Assembly: GCF_032362555.1 (NCBI RefSeq)
Contig: NC_083513.1
Coordinates: forward strand, 2,418,001-2,482,000
Direction of reading: 5' to 3'
Length of the DNA stretch: 64,000 nucleotides
Source: Amyelois transitella
Taxonomy: Eukaryota > Arthropoda > Insecta > Lepidoptera > Pyralidae
Shown: positions 1 through 10,902 of the stretch, one piece after another
Numbering within the stretch: position 1 is the stretch's first letter
How the letters are laid out: the number at the start of each line of letters is the position of its first letter
Translations under genes and position numbers: made by a program
The notes under the pieces: model-generated
The model's database searches: none
Told to the model about the DNA's origin: nothing
What the model saw: the letters and a program-made list of their open reading frames with translations, nothing else

Positions 1-456
1 GTGAAAGATGTAGTTTCTGCGTACCATTCTGGGTAAGAGGCCTGATTTAATATATGTACATGTATATTTAGTACACAAAAGATTGACCCGCTGTATGCAT
101 CTGGGTGTAGAATCTTTAGTGAAGGACTTCCATTGGATGTTGTAAAGGGAAACTAAAGGAACAAGTATTTTCACTTTGTACATCTACTGTTATCCAACTT
201 GGGTTAGCGTCCCTAGGGTCACACAGATCAGACAGTTGCTTCGGGAAATTACTTGGTTTGCTTTTGGACCGTATACACGGGCAGATTCCGGTCCCCTCCT
301 TAGCGAGAACATTTAGAACAAAAGCGAGGAAGATTGCGGAGGTGATATGGTGTAAGTAACGATTAATTTCTAGTCTAGTAAAACTAACAATTAAGAAAGA
401 TTTTAATCCATAAATCCTTTTAATCACTAAAATTATGCTTATAATTTTTTTTACAG
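1..456. other. intergenic/intronic, repeat fragments
   Basis: Bases 1-70 resemble the 3' tail of a dispersed repeat (repeat B: gatgtagt-tctgc-tacc, then ATG-rich tail) seen again near 17.1k, 33.2k and 59.9k. Bases 128-165 resemble a worn piece of repeat A (cattggatgttgtaaagg). The open frames here have no domain and I do not call a gene. The pyrimidine tract and TTACAG at 445-456 form the acceptor of the next exon. Confidence 0.5.
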
Positions 457-692
457 ATAACGTTATCAAGTTGGTGCCCAGTAATCGCGGTACTGGATAC
501 GTCCTTCTTTACCAGGGCTGTACGTTCTCAAGAAACAATAAATGCGTTAACCGTTGGTACTGTTCTAAGAAAGGTGCTGGCTGCAAAGCGAGGCTCATCG
601 TCTCTGACGACTTCACCACAGCTGATCTGTTGATGAACCATAATCATCCGCCACCTAAATTTCCAACAATATACAAATATCAATTAAATTGA
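457..692 (+). CDS. mod(mdg4): FLYWCH alternative 3' exon 1
   Basis: Terminal exon encoding one FLYWCH zinc finger of about 78 residues, presumably a DNA- or protein-binding tail added to a BTB protein. It follows a pyrimidine-rich TTACAG acceptor and starts in phase 1, the first two bases (AT) finishing a codon. In the peptide Trp34, Cys36, Cys43 (motif RWYCSKKGAGC, C-x6-C), His62 and His64 (HNHPPP) are the aromatic core and the four zinc ligands. It then ends in a short tail (KFPTIYKYQLN) and a TGA. It resembles the next three exons but is more diverged. The in-frame ATG at 435 lies in the intron and is not taken as a start. Confidence 0.9.
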
Positions 693-1826
693 GGAGATAA
701 TATTTATAGTTTCAAGAAAAATATGAGTTAATAAATTTATTATGTAAATACCTACTGTGATTAATGAAAGCAGTATGTATCTGTAGAAATATGAAAATTT
801 TAAAAAAATATGCTGCATATTTTGACTTTACTGGTCGTAATAGTACTGTAATCTTTTAATATATACTTCATAAATATAAACACTGATTATATCTTTTTCC
901 GAGATGGGTAGGCGGAGCTACATTTATTCAGTTGCCACGAGCTCTGCATACTTTTTGCACTTTATTCATATTCATTTAAACATACTAACTAATAAAAATA
1001 TCCCAACACCACTTTAATGTAACCACCTTATCCATTTAATCATATACCATTTTATCTAAAAACGGAAATAAATATTTAGCGTCCGAAAAAGAAAAAAGGA
1101 AGCAAAAGTATAAAACGAAAAGCTGGCAAAAATAAACAAGTTTTTGGAATGTCGGCTCCTGAAAAAGAGAAGCTTGTAAAAGATGGAGGGAATACTTAAC
1201 TACAAATCAGGACAAATCCTACAAAAAGAAAAAGTTTATGACTAATATGAAGAATTAACTTACAAATATTATTTATGTATACGTATGTTTGTCTGTTTGT
1301 ACACGCTTATCTCTGGAACCACTGGACGGAAAAGAATGAAATTTTTTTGTTATTAAAATACTAGGTTTTATCAGCCGCTTGGCCCGTGTGAATCCGCCAG
1401 CGCCATCTACAAAAGTGACGAATTTAACTCCATCTACAAAAAAGGGATGCAAGGGCACCTCCTACAAAAAAGCAACGAACTTAACGCTACCTACAAAAGA
1501 AAGCAGGTATTTCGCAAATCTCAAGGAAATATAGTTTTTACCAGGTTGAAAGGTACTTTACGTCCTTCTTCAGTTGAATTGTATTTTAAATTTATTAAAA
1601 TACTTTTATTAATTAATTAAAATTAAATTAAATTTAAATAATTTTATTTAATGAGTAAGTGATTAAATTTATGAAATGATTAAATTAAATTTAATGATTT
1701 TATTCAATTATATCCAAATAATGTAATTATCTACTATTTGATAATTTTCCTGTTTGACCATATTGGGGTTTAAACCAGAGGTAATAATAAGATAAAAATA
1801 AAAAAAAATCAGGTATCCGCAAAAAA
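693..1826. other. exon-free stretch with worn repeats
   Basis: No FLYWCH signature. Bases 1080-1240 hold a lysine-rich, frameshifted stretch (reading GMSAPEKEKL) that resembles the C-terminal part of the AER-type motif seen at 1827 and 47.6k. Bases 1280-1510 match a dispersed repeat (cacgcttatctctgga-ccactggacgg) seen again near 15.25k. Bases 1575-1720 are very AT-rich. Confidence 0.45.
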
Positions 1827-2046
1827 ATGCCACTCAGTGGTGCGGAACGTACGAGAATCTACCGAGAAAGGCTTAAACTATATCGCCCAGAAGAATATGA
1901 AAGGCAAAGAGCTAAAGACTATCAAGAAAAGAATTTCAGAACTGACACCAGAAGAAGCTGTAGAGAGAAGGCAAAGATGGAAACTAGAAAAAAGGCAGAA
2001 TAGGCTTAAAGTCAAAAGCAGAATGAAGACCAAGAGAATAATTTAG
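1827..2046 (+). pseudogene. frameshifted basic AER-motif gene remnant
   Basis: Two frames together carry one recognisable basic motif. From ATG 1827 the first frame reads MPLSGAERTRIYRERLK followed by a YRPEEYERQRAKDYQEK segment. The second frame (GTG 1837) then picks up KRISELTPEEAVERRQRWK and runs to TAG. This N-part plus 'ISELTPEE' order is the same as in the intact exon at 47611-47924 on the other strand, so I read this as a copy broken by one frameshift. The motif is known from uncharacterised, often transposon-associated arthropod proteins; its function is unknown. A hAT-type element lies about 70 bp downstream. Confidence 0.5.
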
Positions 2047-2115
2047 AGGAAAACTTAAAATCTGAGATGAAATGAGAGGAAATGAGAGCGCTCAGAAGTA
2101 AAATTGAGAGACAAG

Positions 2116-3056
2116 CAGAGCCGGATTAACCCTGTCATGGGCCTGTAGGCACTACCATTTTCGGGCCCCTTTTCTTTACCTATTCTGACTGATAATCATG
2201 TGATGTATTTTTTTTGCCTTCTACTAGGGTTGCCAACATTTTAGTGTCAAAATATAGTATTTTTTAAGAAAAGCTTTTAAAAATATAGTACCTTGCACAT
2301 AAATATAGTATTTTAGTAGGGAACAATAAAACATTACCTAAGTTACATTTTACTAATTAATTTTTTATTTTTTACTGGCCAAAAACTATATTTTTTTGCA
2401 CTTTTTAACAATTTTTTCTCTCCAATAAAACTGGCAGAAGGTTTATCGCAGTAAATTTTTAAATAACTATAAATCAAAAGCTCATTTTTAGTAGGTATAA
2501 AAGATATATGTGCTCTGTTTCTTTCTTCACACCATTTAGAATTCATAATCCTTTCTATGAATGCCGAAATAGCGGGAACACTTTTGTTTTAAATACTTTT
2601 GGTTTTGTGTATGTGAAAATCGTAAGTCTTCAAATACGGAGAACACATAAACTTTTAAAATTTACCTTGCAATCGCAGAACTCATATCACATATTGTAAT
2701 TAAAGATACGTAGGTTATAGGTATTTTGAAAGTTTCGGAACTATTACGCTACAAATTATTATCACCCTACGGAAGCTTACAGAACGCACCCAACAAATCG
2801 GGGATTCCCCCAACGTACATGAAGTCCAGTTAGTTGCGATTCGAAGGATTATATTAGTTCTTATATTAGATACTAGATGGTTCTGTATGTATAAAGTGTT
2901 ACAGGTGTTGAAAAAGAAAGAAAAGTTTTGTTAATTATCATTTTCGTTCAATTAAAAAAAAAAATATTTTCGGAATGCAGTGCAGTGGGCGGGGCCCCTG
3001 TCGATGCTGGGCCCCTAGGCAGTTGCCTACTCTGCCTTAAGGTTAATCCGGCTCTG
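2116..3056. mobile_element. non-autonomous hAT-type DNA transposon
   Basis: A 941-bp element with perfect inverted ends (CAGAGCCGGATTAACC at 2116 and its complement ending at 3056). It is flanked by an 8-bp direct duplication GAGACAAG at 2108-2115 and 3057-3064. The 8-bp duplication and CAGAG..GG ends are typical of hAT elements. No transposase frame is visible, so it would have moved with a partner's enzyme. The intact duplication suggests a fairly recent insertion. Confidence 0.9.
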
Positions 3057-3064
3057 GAGACAAG

Positions 3065-3319
3065 ATTAAAAATAGCGTGAGAAGGGAATGTTGTGATGTG
3101 AAATAAGATCGCCGTTCAGCTGATGGTTACTTTCGATGATTTTCGAGATTTTTGTGGCTATATCTAACCCGTAAGACGCGATATATTTCTGTGAAATATT
3201 CTTTTGTTAATGTTTTATTTGTTATACCTATTTATAATTTCCGTTGATAAGTTCAAATTAATAAACTGAAAAATAGACTGTTCCACTTATTATTTTTATT
3301 TTACAATTCTATTGTTGTA
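3065..3319. other. AT-rich spacer
   Basis: AT-rich sequence with stop codons in all frames; no domain or structure noticed. Confidence 0.4.
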
Positions 3320-3580
3320 GTGCCGTGTGGTTCCCGGCACCAATACAAAAAAGAATAGGACCACTCCATCTCTTTACCATGGATGTCGTAAAAGGCGACT
3401 AAAGGATAGGCTTACAAACTTGGTATTCTTCTTTAGGCGATGGGCTAGCAACCTGCCACTATTTGAATCTCAATTCTATCATTAAGCCAAATAGCTGAAC
3501 GTGGCCATTCGGTCTTTTTAAGACTGTTGGCTCTGTCTACCCCGCAAGGGATATAGACTTGACTATATGTATGTATGTAT
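3320..3580 (+). mobile_element. repeat A (SINE-like), near full length
   Basis: Best plus-strand copy of the commonest repeat in the window. It starts tgccgtgtggttcccggcac, has the blocks catggatgtcgtaaaaggcga, gatgggctagcaacctg and aagactgttggctctgtc, and ends in a (TATG)n tail. The tail and the many fragmentary copies on both strands suggest a retrotransposed short element. I cannot name the family. Confidence 0.8.
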
Positions 3581-3978
3581 AATATCATTGAGGAAGTATC
3601 TCGAGCTACTTATCTACGATCTGCGATCAATAAAGTAATTAATTTTAGGACATCTTTATCTTGTTTTTTTGCAATCTCAAAGATTCATGAGTTTAATTTT
3701 TTTATTGTTATGTTAATGTTTGTTTTTTTTTAATTTTAATGTTTTCATTGCTACGTATTAAGGTTATGAAAACCGTATTGCATGGGTGTCTGTAATGTCA
3801 ACACTGGCAACCCCGGCAGCCACCTTTTTATTAAAGTGTCTATGGTACCCTATCGGGAACACCATTTATTATGTTTCTGTACTAATATTATTTTTTTTTT
3901 TTTTTGCATTGTTATAATTTTTCTCCACACTTTCATACCGTAGCCCCATAACATTCGAATCATATTTTTTAATTGCAG
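3581..3978. other. intron upstream of FLYWCH exon 2
   Basis: AT-rich, with a poly-T run at about 3891-3905, ending in the AATTGCAG acceptor at 3971-3978. No coding signal. Confidence 0.5.
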
Positions 3979-4217
3979 AAAATACCATAGAGTTGATACC
4001 CAGCAAGCGTGGAAATGGCCATGTTCTCGTTTACCGAGGCTTCACTTACGCCAAGATGAGGAACAACAAGAGATGGTATTGTTCCAAGAAGGCTTCTGGC
4101 TGTAAGGCCCGCCTCGTAACTTTTGACGACTGCACATCTGCTGAGCAGCTGGGGGAACACAAGCACGCACCGCCGACGCTGTACAGACTAGCTGATGGGT
4201 CACTTTGTCGAATATAA
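3979..4217 (+). CDS. mod(mdg4): FLYWCH alternative 3' exon 2
   Basis: FLYWCH exon with phase-1 acceptor (TTGCAG|AA). Peptide core: VYRGFTYAK, then RWYCSKKASGC (C-x6-C), then EHKHAPP. It ends LYRLADGSLCRI-stop. It forms a close trio with the exons at 4651 and 5494: all share PSKRG-G, YRG-T-AK, CKARL and the tail LYRL-DGSL. This points to local tandem duplication. The frame could start at TTG 3993, but splicing into the acceptor extends the match with the trio upstream (NTIEL), so the spliced start is preferred. Confidence 0.92.
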
Positions 4218-4650
4218 TGGAATCTCAATATATTTTATTTTCTTTTCAAGTGTTGTAATCGGCTACCTACCCGCTTCGGTTTTGCACGGGTAAAATGCTA
4301 TGTACTATTATATTATAAACTTTTTTTTAATCAATCTATCTATTAAAAGAACCCGGAACAGAATACGTTGCTAATTTTTAAGGGACAGATAGCGTAAAGC
4401 TGTAGTTTTTTCTATGCTATGTAGTGACAGGTTCATTAACAACATAAGACAGGAGGGGTAAGCTATTGGTTTATCTGTCCCTAACTATACTTATTAAATT
4501 CTCGCAAGGGTTAACGCACGGATAATTAGTTTTATTTTCACCCTTGGCTATTTATTCCACATTACTTGGCACTGGATATGATTTCCCATATCCAGAATAA
4601 TTTATACTTACATCAGATGAATTTCACAGTTGCAATGGCCTGGTTTTCAG
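4218..4650. other. intron with repeat scraps
   Basis: Contains a fragment of a dispersed repeat (cccgcttcggttttgcacggg). Bases 4620-4650 (tttcacagttgcaatg-cc-ggttttc) are nearly the same as the sequence just before the exon at 5494, so the duplication that made these two exons included intron sequence. Confidence 0.6.
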
Positions 4651-4886
4651 ATACTGTAGAGTTTATGGCCAGCAAACGTGGGGACGGGAGTGGCCGTATT
4701 CTTGTCTACCGAGGCTTCACATACGCCAAGATAACTGAGAGGTGGTGGTACTGCTCCAAAAAGAATTCTGGCTGTAAGGCCCGCCTCAAAACTTCACAAG
4801 ACTTGAGTAAAGTCGAGTTGTTTGGTAACCACTTTCATCCACCGCCAACTCTGTATAGATTACACGACGGGTCTCTTGTCCGATAA
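4651..4886 (+). CDS. mod(mdg4): FLYWCH alternative 3' exon 3
   Basis: FLYWCH exon after TTTTCAG|AT, phase 1. Core: VYRGFTYAKITERWWYC with CSKKNSGC (C-x6-C) and NHFHPPP for the His pair. The tail is LYRLHDGSLVR. Closest relatives are the exons at 3979 and 5494. The ATG codons at 4566 and 4620 are in frame but lie in the intron copy shared with exon 4, so they are probably not used. Confidence 0.92.
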
Positions 4887-5493
4887 TAATTGTGTCTAAA
4901 TATAGTGCTACAACTTTTAATAGTTTATTTTTTAATGTGCCATTTATGATGTTAGCAACACTGCTATTTAGATGATCTCGTCAGTCAATTCCAATATTAT
5001 TATTGATCCTCACCATGTGGATCACACACAAACCGTCGTCTCACAGGTCTCCGTTGACGTCCCCTGCTCGCTAGAGCTACAAAGACTTAGCAGGTCACAC
5101 GATAAAAGAGTTACGACTACATGATGTTTGTCTGGAGCGCCAATTTTATCAACACAGTAGCCGTCAGCCACCTGGGGCGAACAAACTGTGACACTGCGGC
5201 AGCGGCCGAAGAGGCTGCTCAAGTAATAGAGCTTTAGAACCTTTGGGGTACTAAGCGTATTTAAAAAAAAATTTGAAACAGAATACCTGTAAATCTGGCG
5301 ATTCTACTCGTTTTTTGGCGCAAGGAATGGCGATTTATTATGTACACCTACTTTACCCACTAGAAACGTTACAGGGCATGAATGTTATGTTTATTTTTGA
5401 CACTATTCTGAAATTGCGCAAATTTAAAATTATTTATAATTACAATAGATATCTAATGTATTTCACAGTTGCAATGACCCGGTTTTCTTTCAG
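4887..5493. other. intron with decayed transposon fragment
   Basis: Bases about 5009-5230 have higher GC than the surroundings and read in part like an old coding remnant with in-frame stops on both strands. I see no motif that identifies it. The tract before 5494 repeats the intron end of exon 3. Confidence 0.4.
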
Positions 5494-5729
5494 ATACCAT
5501 AGAGTTGATGCCCAGCAAACGTGGTGATGGGAGTGGCCACATTATTGTCTACCGGGGCTACACGTTCGCCAAGATAAACAAAAGATGGTACTGCTCCAAA
5601 AAGGCCGTTGGCTGTAAGGCCCGTCTCGTCACGTCCAGCGACTTAAAGATCGCCGAGCTGTTGGGGGAACATACTCATCAACCTCCAACTCTGTATAGAT
5701 TACCAGATGGGTCTCTTTGCCGATTATAA
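5494..5729 (+). CDS. mod(mdg4): FLYWCH alternative 3' exon 4
   Basis: FLYWCH exon after TTTCAG|AT, phase 1. Core: VYRGYTFAKINKRWYC with CSKKAVGC (C-x6-C) and EHTHQPP. The tail LYRLPDGSLCRL is nearly that of exon 2. A candidate polyadenylation signal AATAAA lies at 5758-5763, 29 bp after the stop, fitting a terminal exon. Third member of the 3979/4651/5494 trio. Confidence 0.92.
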
Positions 5730-6067
5730 TGCTTTTTTAACAAACATTATTTTATTAAATAAATACCTAAATAATATTAATAACAGGCGACTAAGGAAAT
5801 GGCTAATTAACTTATTCATACGAGTTATTAATTTTGAACCCCTTCTAAATGTTCATTAATAATTTTATGTCAAAATAAACCCAATTAGTGACATGTCTTT
5901 TTAAATTTTAATTTTATTAAGAATATTAAGGATTTTGTCATAACTGTAATTCAAACTTTTGTTTTATTGGAGAAAGTCCTGCTGGTCTTATATTTCCTCT
6001 CTCTCCTTCTAACACGGAAATCATTGAAAAAGTAAGACTGAAAACACCGTACATATTGTTCGGGAAA
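5730..6067. other. 3' flank and intron
   Basis: Begins with the putative 3' UTR of the previous exon, including AATAAA. The remainder is AT-rich without coding signal. Confidence 0.4.
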
Positions 6068-6245
6068 ATTACACTGATTGAGTTAGCCTCGAAGTAAGTT
6101 CGATACTATTTACGAGATTTATTCTCAATGATACTATATTTTATAATAAATACTTATGTAGATAAACAACGAAGGCGAAGACCTATCAGAGAAAGTTCTT
6201 AGTCATCATGGCTTGACCGAGGATCGAACCCGGGAACTTTTAGAA
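6068..6245 (-). mobile_element. tRNA-derived SINE, minus orientation
   Basis: Contains gatcgaacccgggaa (6223-6237), the complement of a Pol III B-box-like sequence. It also has the segment actcaatgatactatatttta-aataaatacttat, shared with the copies at 36.2k and 50.1k. Not a functional tRNA gene. Confidence 0.65.
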
Positions 6246-6624
6246 CTGACAATCCGATATCTGCGCAAAACAGACCGGACCAAAAGACATATACCTACTT
6301 TATCACAGTTGGTGATCAGAATTCCAAGATTTTGCCGTTTTTTTCTAAAAACTGCAATTCCCAGATATATTTTGCATGTTCGTACTCGTTCGTTCGAGTA
6401 CTACATAATTATTTGCGGCGAAAAATCAAACGCTGTACGATACTTTATCTTCTTAAGTTATAAAAACGAAGGTAAAACATTCAACCTTTTTGTCGGCTTA
6501 CAGACAGTCTGCTGCTACTATAATTGTTATTCTTGATAAAATTTTAAGAAAAAAAAGGCTTTTTGTACTCTTTTTTAAATTGTCCTAAATTTTTTGTTTT
6601 GTCTTTAAGATTCGTTGTTTTCAG
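6246..6624. other. intron upstream of FLYWCH exon 5
   Basis: Part of a 107-codon open frame (6213-6536) crosses this region, but it begins inside the SINE and has no domain, so it is not called. A TTTTCAG acceptor ends the stretch. Confidence 0.4.
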
Positions 6625-6881
6625 GCCTAAACGAAGTTGCTTTTTTGCCGACTGCAAAAGGTGTCCCGCTGATTATGTTCAATGATTACACATTTTCGTA
6701 CAGAAATGGCAAGAAACAGCTGCGGTGCTCGAGTAGAGTCAGCAAAAACTGCAAAGTTTGTCTTAAGCTTGCAAAAGATGGCAAAACAGTGCTGTCTTCG
6801 TCTTTTGAACATAATCATCCACCCCCTAATATTCATAAGTATGCTAACGGATTGTATATAAAAATTCACACATCTGATTAA
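6625..6881 (+). CDS. mod(mdg4): FLYWCH alternative 3' exon 5
   Basis: FLYWCH-type exon after TTTTCAG|GC, phase 1. Core: MFNDYTFSYRNGKKQLRC, then C-x7-C in CSSRVSKNC, and EHNHPPP. The usual Trp two residues before the first Cys is replaced by Leu (QLRC), a change shared with the next exon. The C-terminus is longer than in its neighbours (NGLYIKIHTSD). The zinc ligands are all present, so it is likely functional. Confidence 0.88.
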
Positions 6882-7762
6882 AGACTTAAATGAACCTTTT
6901 TTCTAAACTATGGAATTAATTAGTTTTATTTATTTGTGTCAGTCGATTAATGTGACATGTGTAAGATTAAGTGTGCTTACATACATACATAAAATCACAC
7001 CTTTTTCCCGGAGCTGTAGGCAAAGACTACATCTTTCTAAAATAAGAGTGTCAAGGCATGAACGAATGAATCTTGATCAAATTTGAAATAAATCTATTCT
7101 ATTTAATTAAGATTCATTTGTTTAGGCCTTCCCACTCCGACCTCTCCCTCCACACTCTCCATGTATATCTGCTTAGTCTACCTGCTTTCATTCATCCTCT
7201 CCACATAACCAAACCATCTTAACATACCCTTTTCTATTCCTGTAACATCTTCTTTCACATCGCATCGCAACATTTCCTTATCACGCTGTTCTTTATCCGG
7301 TCACTCAATTTCACATCATCACTATCACACTTGCCATCTGATGTAAACCTTGATTTGTTCTATTATTACATATACGATTATTTTGCGTGTCAGTTCAAAT
7401 AAAATGACATAAGTATTTACACGCTTTCTCTTTTCAATATAATAGTGCTTTGAAATAATAGTGAATATATTTTATTCGTATACTACGACATTCGGACATT
7501 CGAAAAGTTTAAATTATTTGAAGATTTATATAAGACTTATTGAAGACTAATGTATTCGTTAGGCGTGGCTCATAAACTGGGTGTTAACTTGATCAGAAGA
7601 CCACAAAATTGCTGTAATTTCACTATTTGATCAATAAAAATATCCCTTTCTTCACATATTGGTACTACATTAACTAACTAAGCAGTTTTAGCTTCTTACG
7701 GCGGCGGCAAGATTTGATTATTTAAGAAGAACTAATACTACAGTAGGTACATCATTTTACCA
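6882..7762. other. intron, repeat fragments
   Basis: Bases 7000-7040 look like a minus copy of repeat B (tttcccggagctgtaggcaaagactacatctttc). The remainder is AT-rich, with no FLYWCH or other domain in any frame. Confidence 0.4.
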
Positions 7763-7962
7763 TATGCCGTGTGGTACCCGGTACTTAAGAATATAACCAC
7801 TCTATATCTTCCCATGGATGTCGTAAAAGGCGACTAATGGAAAGCTAATAATTTTGGAATTCTTCTTGTCTTTAGCAACTTGTCACTATTTGAATCACAA
7901 CTTTCAGTCTTTTCAAGACTGTTGGCTTTGTCTACCCCGCAATATAGTCGTGATTATATGTT
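7763..7962 (+). mobile_element. repeat A copy
   Basis: Starts atgccgtgtggtacccggtac and ends gattatatg. It contains catggatgtcgtaaaaggcgactaatgg and tttcaagactgttggctttgtctacc, with some internal loss. It lies just upstream of the next exon's acceptor. Confidence 0.75.
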
Positions 7963-7998
7963 TTTCTTTATCGATACACATATTTGGTATGTTTTCAG

Positions 7999-8240
7999 AT
8001 CAAGTACAGTTCCTGCCAATTCAACGTGGAGGATGCGCTATTATGTACAATAAGTACACTTTTTCTTATAGAAATGGGAGGCGCCAACTGATCTGCTCGA
8101 GCCAGATCAGCAAGGGTTGCAAAGCTATGCTGAAGGTTGGCAAGGATGGTAAGACAGTGTGGGGTGGGTGTGTCGACCATACCCACCCACCACCCGTGTA
8201 CCGTCAGAGCAAAAACGGATTCTATATTAAACTGCGGTAA
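7999..8240 (+). CDS. mod(mdg4): FLYWCH alternative 3' exon 6
   Basis: FLYWCH-type exon after GTTTTCAG|AT, phase 1. Core: MYNKYTFSYRNGRRQLIC with CSSQISKGC (C-x7-C) and DHTHPPP. The tail is NGFYIKLR. It is the sister of exon 5: FLP near the start, YTFSYRNG, Leu in place of Trp, KDGKTV. The open frame continues 48 codons upstream through repeat A, but that part is intron. Confidence 0.9.
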
Positions 8241-8724
8241 CAATTCTTATTGGTAAGGTCGGAAAAGTTGTGTATTCAAGGAAAATTTAAAGCGAATTGA
8301 CGTTCTTTCAGTTGCTTTTTTTTAAATTACATAGATTATTATCCTTGCCGGTGCTTCATTTCATTTATAAGACCTGTAAATAATTATGACAGACAGATCA
8401 TTTCCAAAGAGTATAAAACGCCTTAATGAACATTTTTTTAACGATATATTTTTTATATATGAATTGATATATATTTTTTATAATTATAATCTGATATAAG
8501 AATATTATTTTGAATCAAAAAAGATATAAGGTAGGTATATACATATATGCCTTTACGATTATTCAGAATGCAGTCATAATGATTTCAATTAGCAACATTG
8601 TCCGTAAAGCAAATATTTTTTTTCTCGTCTGTTATAATCTATTCCGCTTAACAAAACGGAAAGGAGTTTAAGATTCTTACTTATGGCAAATTTTCTTTTC
8701 AACGTATCAATTTTTAATTTACAG
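8241..8724. other. intron
   Basis: AT-rich, with runs of TATA-like sequence at 8440-8560; no coding signal. Ends in AATTTACAG. Confidence 0.4.
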
Positions 8725-8960
8725 AAACATACGAAATGATAAAAGTGAACGGCAGGTTGGTCCTTCTTTATGATGGCCACACGTTTTCTAAACATGGTCC
8801 TTCGATCTGTAACCAGTACTGTTCCAAGAAGATATCTGCTCAATGTCCAGCTAAACTGAAATTGGATAAGGAAGGCAATATCCGTACTGCTCTGACTAAA
8901 CACAATCACCCGCCTCCTAAGTTGATTAAGACAGCGGAAGGGAGTTATATAAAATTGTAA
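8725..8960 (+). CDS. mod(mdg4): FLYWCH alternative 3' exon 7
   Basis: FLYWCH exon after TTTACAG|AA, phase 1. Core: LLYDGHTFSKHGPSICNQYC with CSKKISAQC (C-x7-C) and KHNHPPPKL. The tail is GSYIKL. Trp is replaced by Gln (NQYC). First of a run of five related exons (7 to 11) that share KLNG-like starts, QYCSKK and Q/KCPAKLK-D. An in-frame ATG at 8736 is internal to the domain's lead-in. Confidence 0.92.
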
Positions 8961-10669
8961 ACATTTAAGAATATAAACTGTCTTTTTATCCTAAAATATT
9001 GTTTTTTTGGTTTAAACAAAAGTGCACACCATTAAAACACTATGGTCAACCGCATATCAAGTCCCCTGCAAAGATCTCTTTAGTAATAGAGACGAATTCT
9101 CGTGAATTTGGATTACTTAATGTGTTGTTGACTGTAAATAATAGATCAGAACGTGTTCGTGACTGTTATCTAGTACAATAAAGAATGAATAATTTATGTT
9201 TTTTTTTAACAGTACTAACATGATTGCAATTTGATACGAATTACTTGATTCATATATTTTTTTCGAATCGACATGTATAGCAAATTTTGTAATTGAACCG
9301 ACACAATTTGAACGTGCATGAGCGATTAATTGTATTACATGTACTGTATTTTTATTCAGCAGTACGAATATTGAAATTAAGGAGGAACGAGTTAAAATTG
9401 AACGGTTATATATTGAGGCGACGCGACGGTTCGCTAGAGTTATTACATGCTCCGTCCAAAAGAGCCTAGTTGACACCAGTGCCAAACTACAAAACGGACA
9501 AAGGGATAATAGCAGGCCCTCGCAAGATTCGCAGGGTTAAAATAATAAGGATATAATTCTAGTCAGCTAAGACATTATTGTTATTGTACTTACTACAGAA
9601 TATGTAAAAGTATTAAATAGTATAGAAAAACGACATTGTTAGAAGATAAGAAAGAGGCATGAGACTCGAAACGACTGCAACTTTTTTCCAACTATGAGAA
9701 TTTTATGCAGTGTGGTGCTGGAATAAAGAAAAAATATATTTACGAAAATATCATATTTATTGAAGAGAAAAAAAAATTCGCAACCATCATAAAGGAAGTG
9801 ACTTATCTTGAAATTTTGGTTAAAATAGTTAATTTAGGTAAATTGACATTGATTTATTTGGTTATTGCGTAAAAAGATAAAAGTTTCGATGCAGATGAGA
9901 GCAGAAGTTTTCATTTTTAAGCAAGTTGCGCCAATGCTGGAAACGCTCCAAAAGTGTTACAATAAATTGCGTTTTCCAATGAATCATCGTTTTCGGGTTA
10001 GGTCATTTTCATAGTATGCGTGCGAAATATGTTACACATTTACGAGTATTATACGAGCATGTATTGATAACAGATTCTATTTACCTTATTATTCTCAACA
10101 GATTCTAGTGATGTAATAAGTACTATCTGTCTTTGATCTTTGCGCTGTTCAAATTGTACTTTTAGTCGCTTAAATTTAGAACTCAAGGTGCGCTAATTTT
10201 ATCATTATGAAATAAGGTGTTCAAATTTATGTCAAATACATATATTATATCTAAGATAAATTGGTGTTTTATATAATATTAAACAAATAATTACAAATGT
10301 GTAAGTACTTATAAACTCGGAATTCTTCTTTTAGTCGATAGGCTATCAATTTGAATATCTAACTTCTATCATTAAGCCTAACAGCTGAACGTGACCTATC
10401 CGTTTTTCCAAACAGCTGGCTCTGACTACCCCGCAAGGGATATAGACGTGATTATATGAGTGAATGAATATTAAAATACAGAAAATTCAAAACAAAATAA
10501 AATCCGATAATAATATAAAATATTGATAAATACTATCCCGTTCTCGTATCTGATTTACATAATTCCAGCAGCTACGAGTATACCTCGCTGTAGAGCTTAA
10601 GAAATTACATACATACATTTTCAACTTTTTTCTTTTTTGTAATGTGTTTTTTTTTCCTTTTTTTTTCAG
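8961..10669. other. long intron
   Basis: No zinc-finger signature on either strand. Bases 9370-9540 have a more GC-rich, transposon-like feel but no readable domain. Bases about 10312-10470 are a partial plus copy of repeat A (attcttcttttagtcgatagg to gattatatgag). The stretch ends in a long pyrimidine tract and TTTCAG. Confidence 0.45.
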
Positions 10670-10902
10670 ATAACTATGAGCTAATCAAATTGAATGGTCA
10701 TAAGGTCATTTACTACAAAGGATACACTTTTGCAAGGAAAGGATCGTCCGTGAATTTATTTTACTGTTCAAAAAAAGCGCAAGCGCAATGTCCCGCCAAA
10801 GTGAAATATGACGCATCCGGCCTTATGTTACAATCGAACGAACATAATCATCCGAAGCCCAAGTTACACAGGTGTCCAAACGGGGAATATTATAAGATTT
10901 AG
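10670..10902 (+). CDS. mod(mdg4): FLYWCH alternative 3' exon 8
   Basis: FLYWCH exon after TTTTTTCAG|AT, phase 1. Core: IYYKGYTFARKGSSVNLFYC with CSKKAQAQC (C-x7-C) and EHNHPKPKL. The tail is NGEYYKI. Leu replaces Trp two residues before the first Cys (LFYC). AATAAA occurs about 10 bp after the stop (10914-10919), a likely polyadenylation signal. Confidence 0.92.

Noticed and set aside
116..469. 117-codon open frame on the minus strand
   Set aside because: No domain, no splice context; it covers worn repeat and the acceptor of exon 1.
6213..6536. 107-codon plus frame
   Set aside because: Starts inside a minus-oriented SINE and shows no motif.
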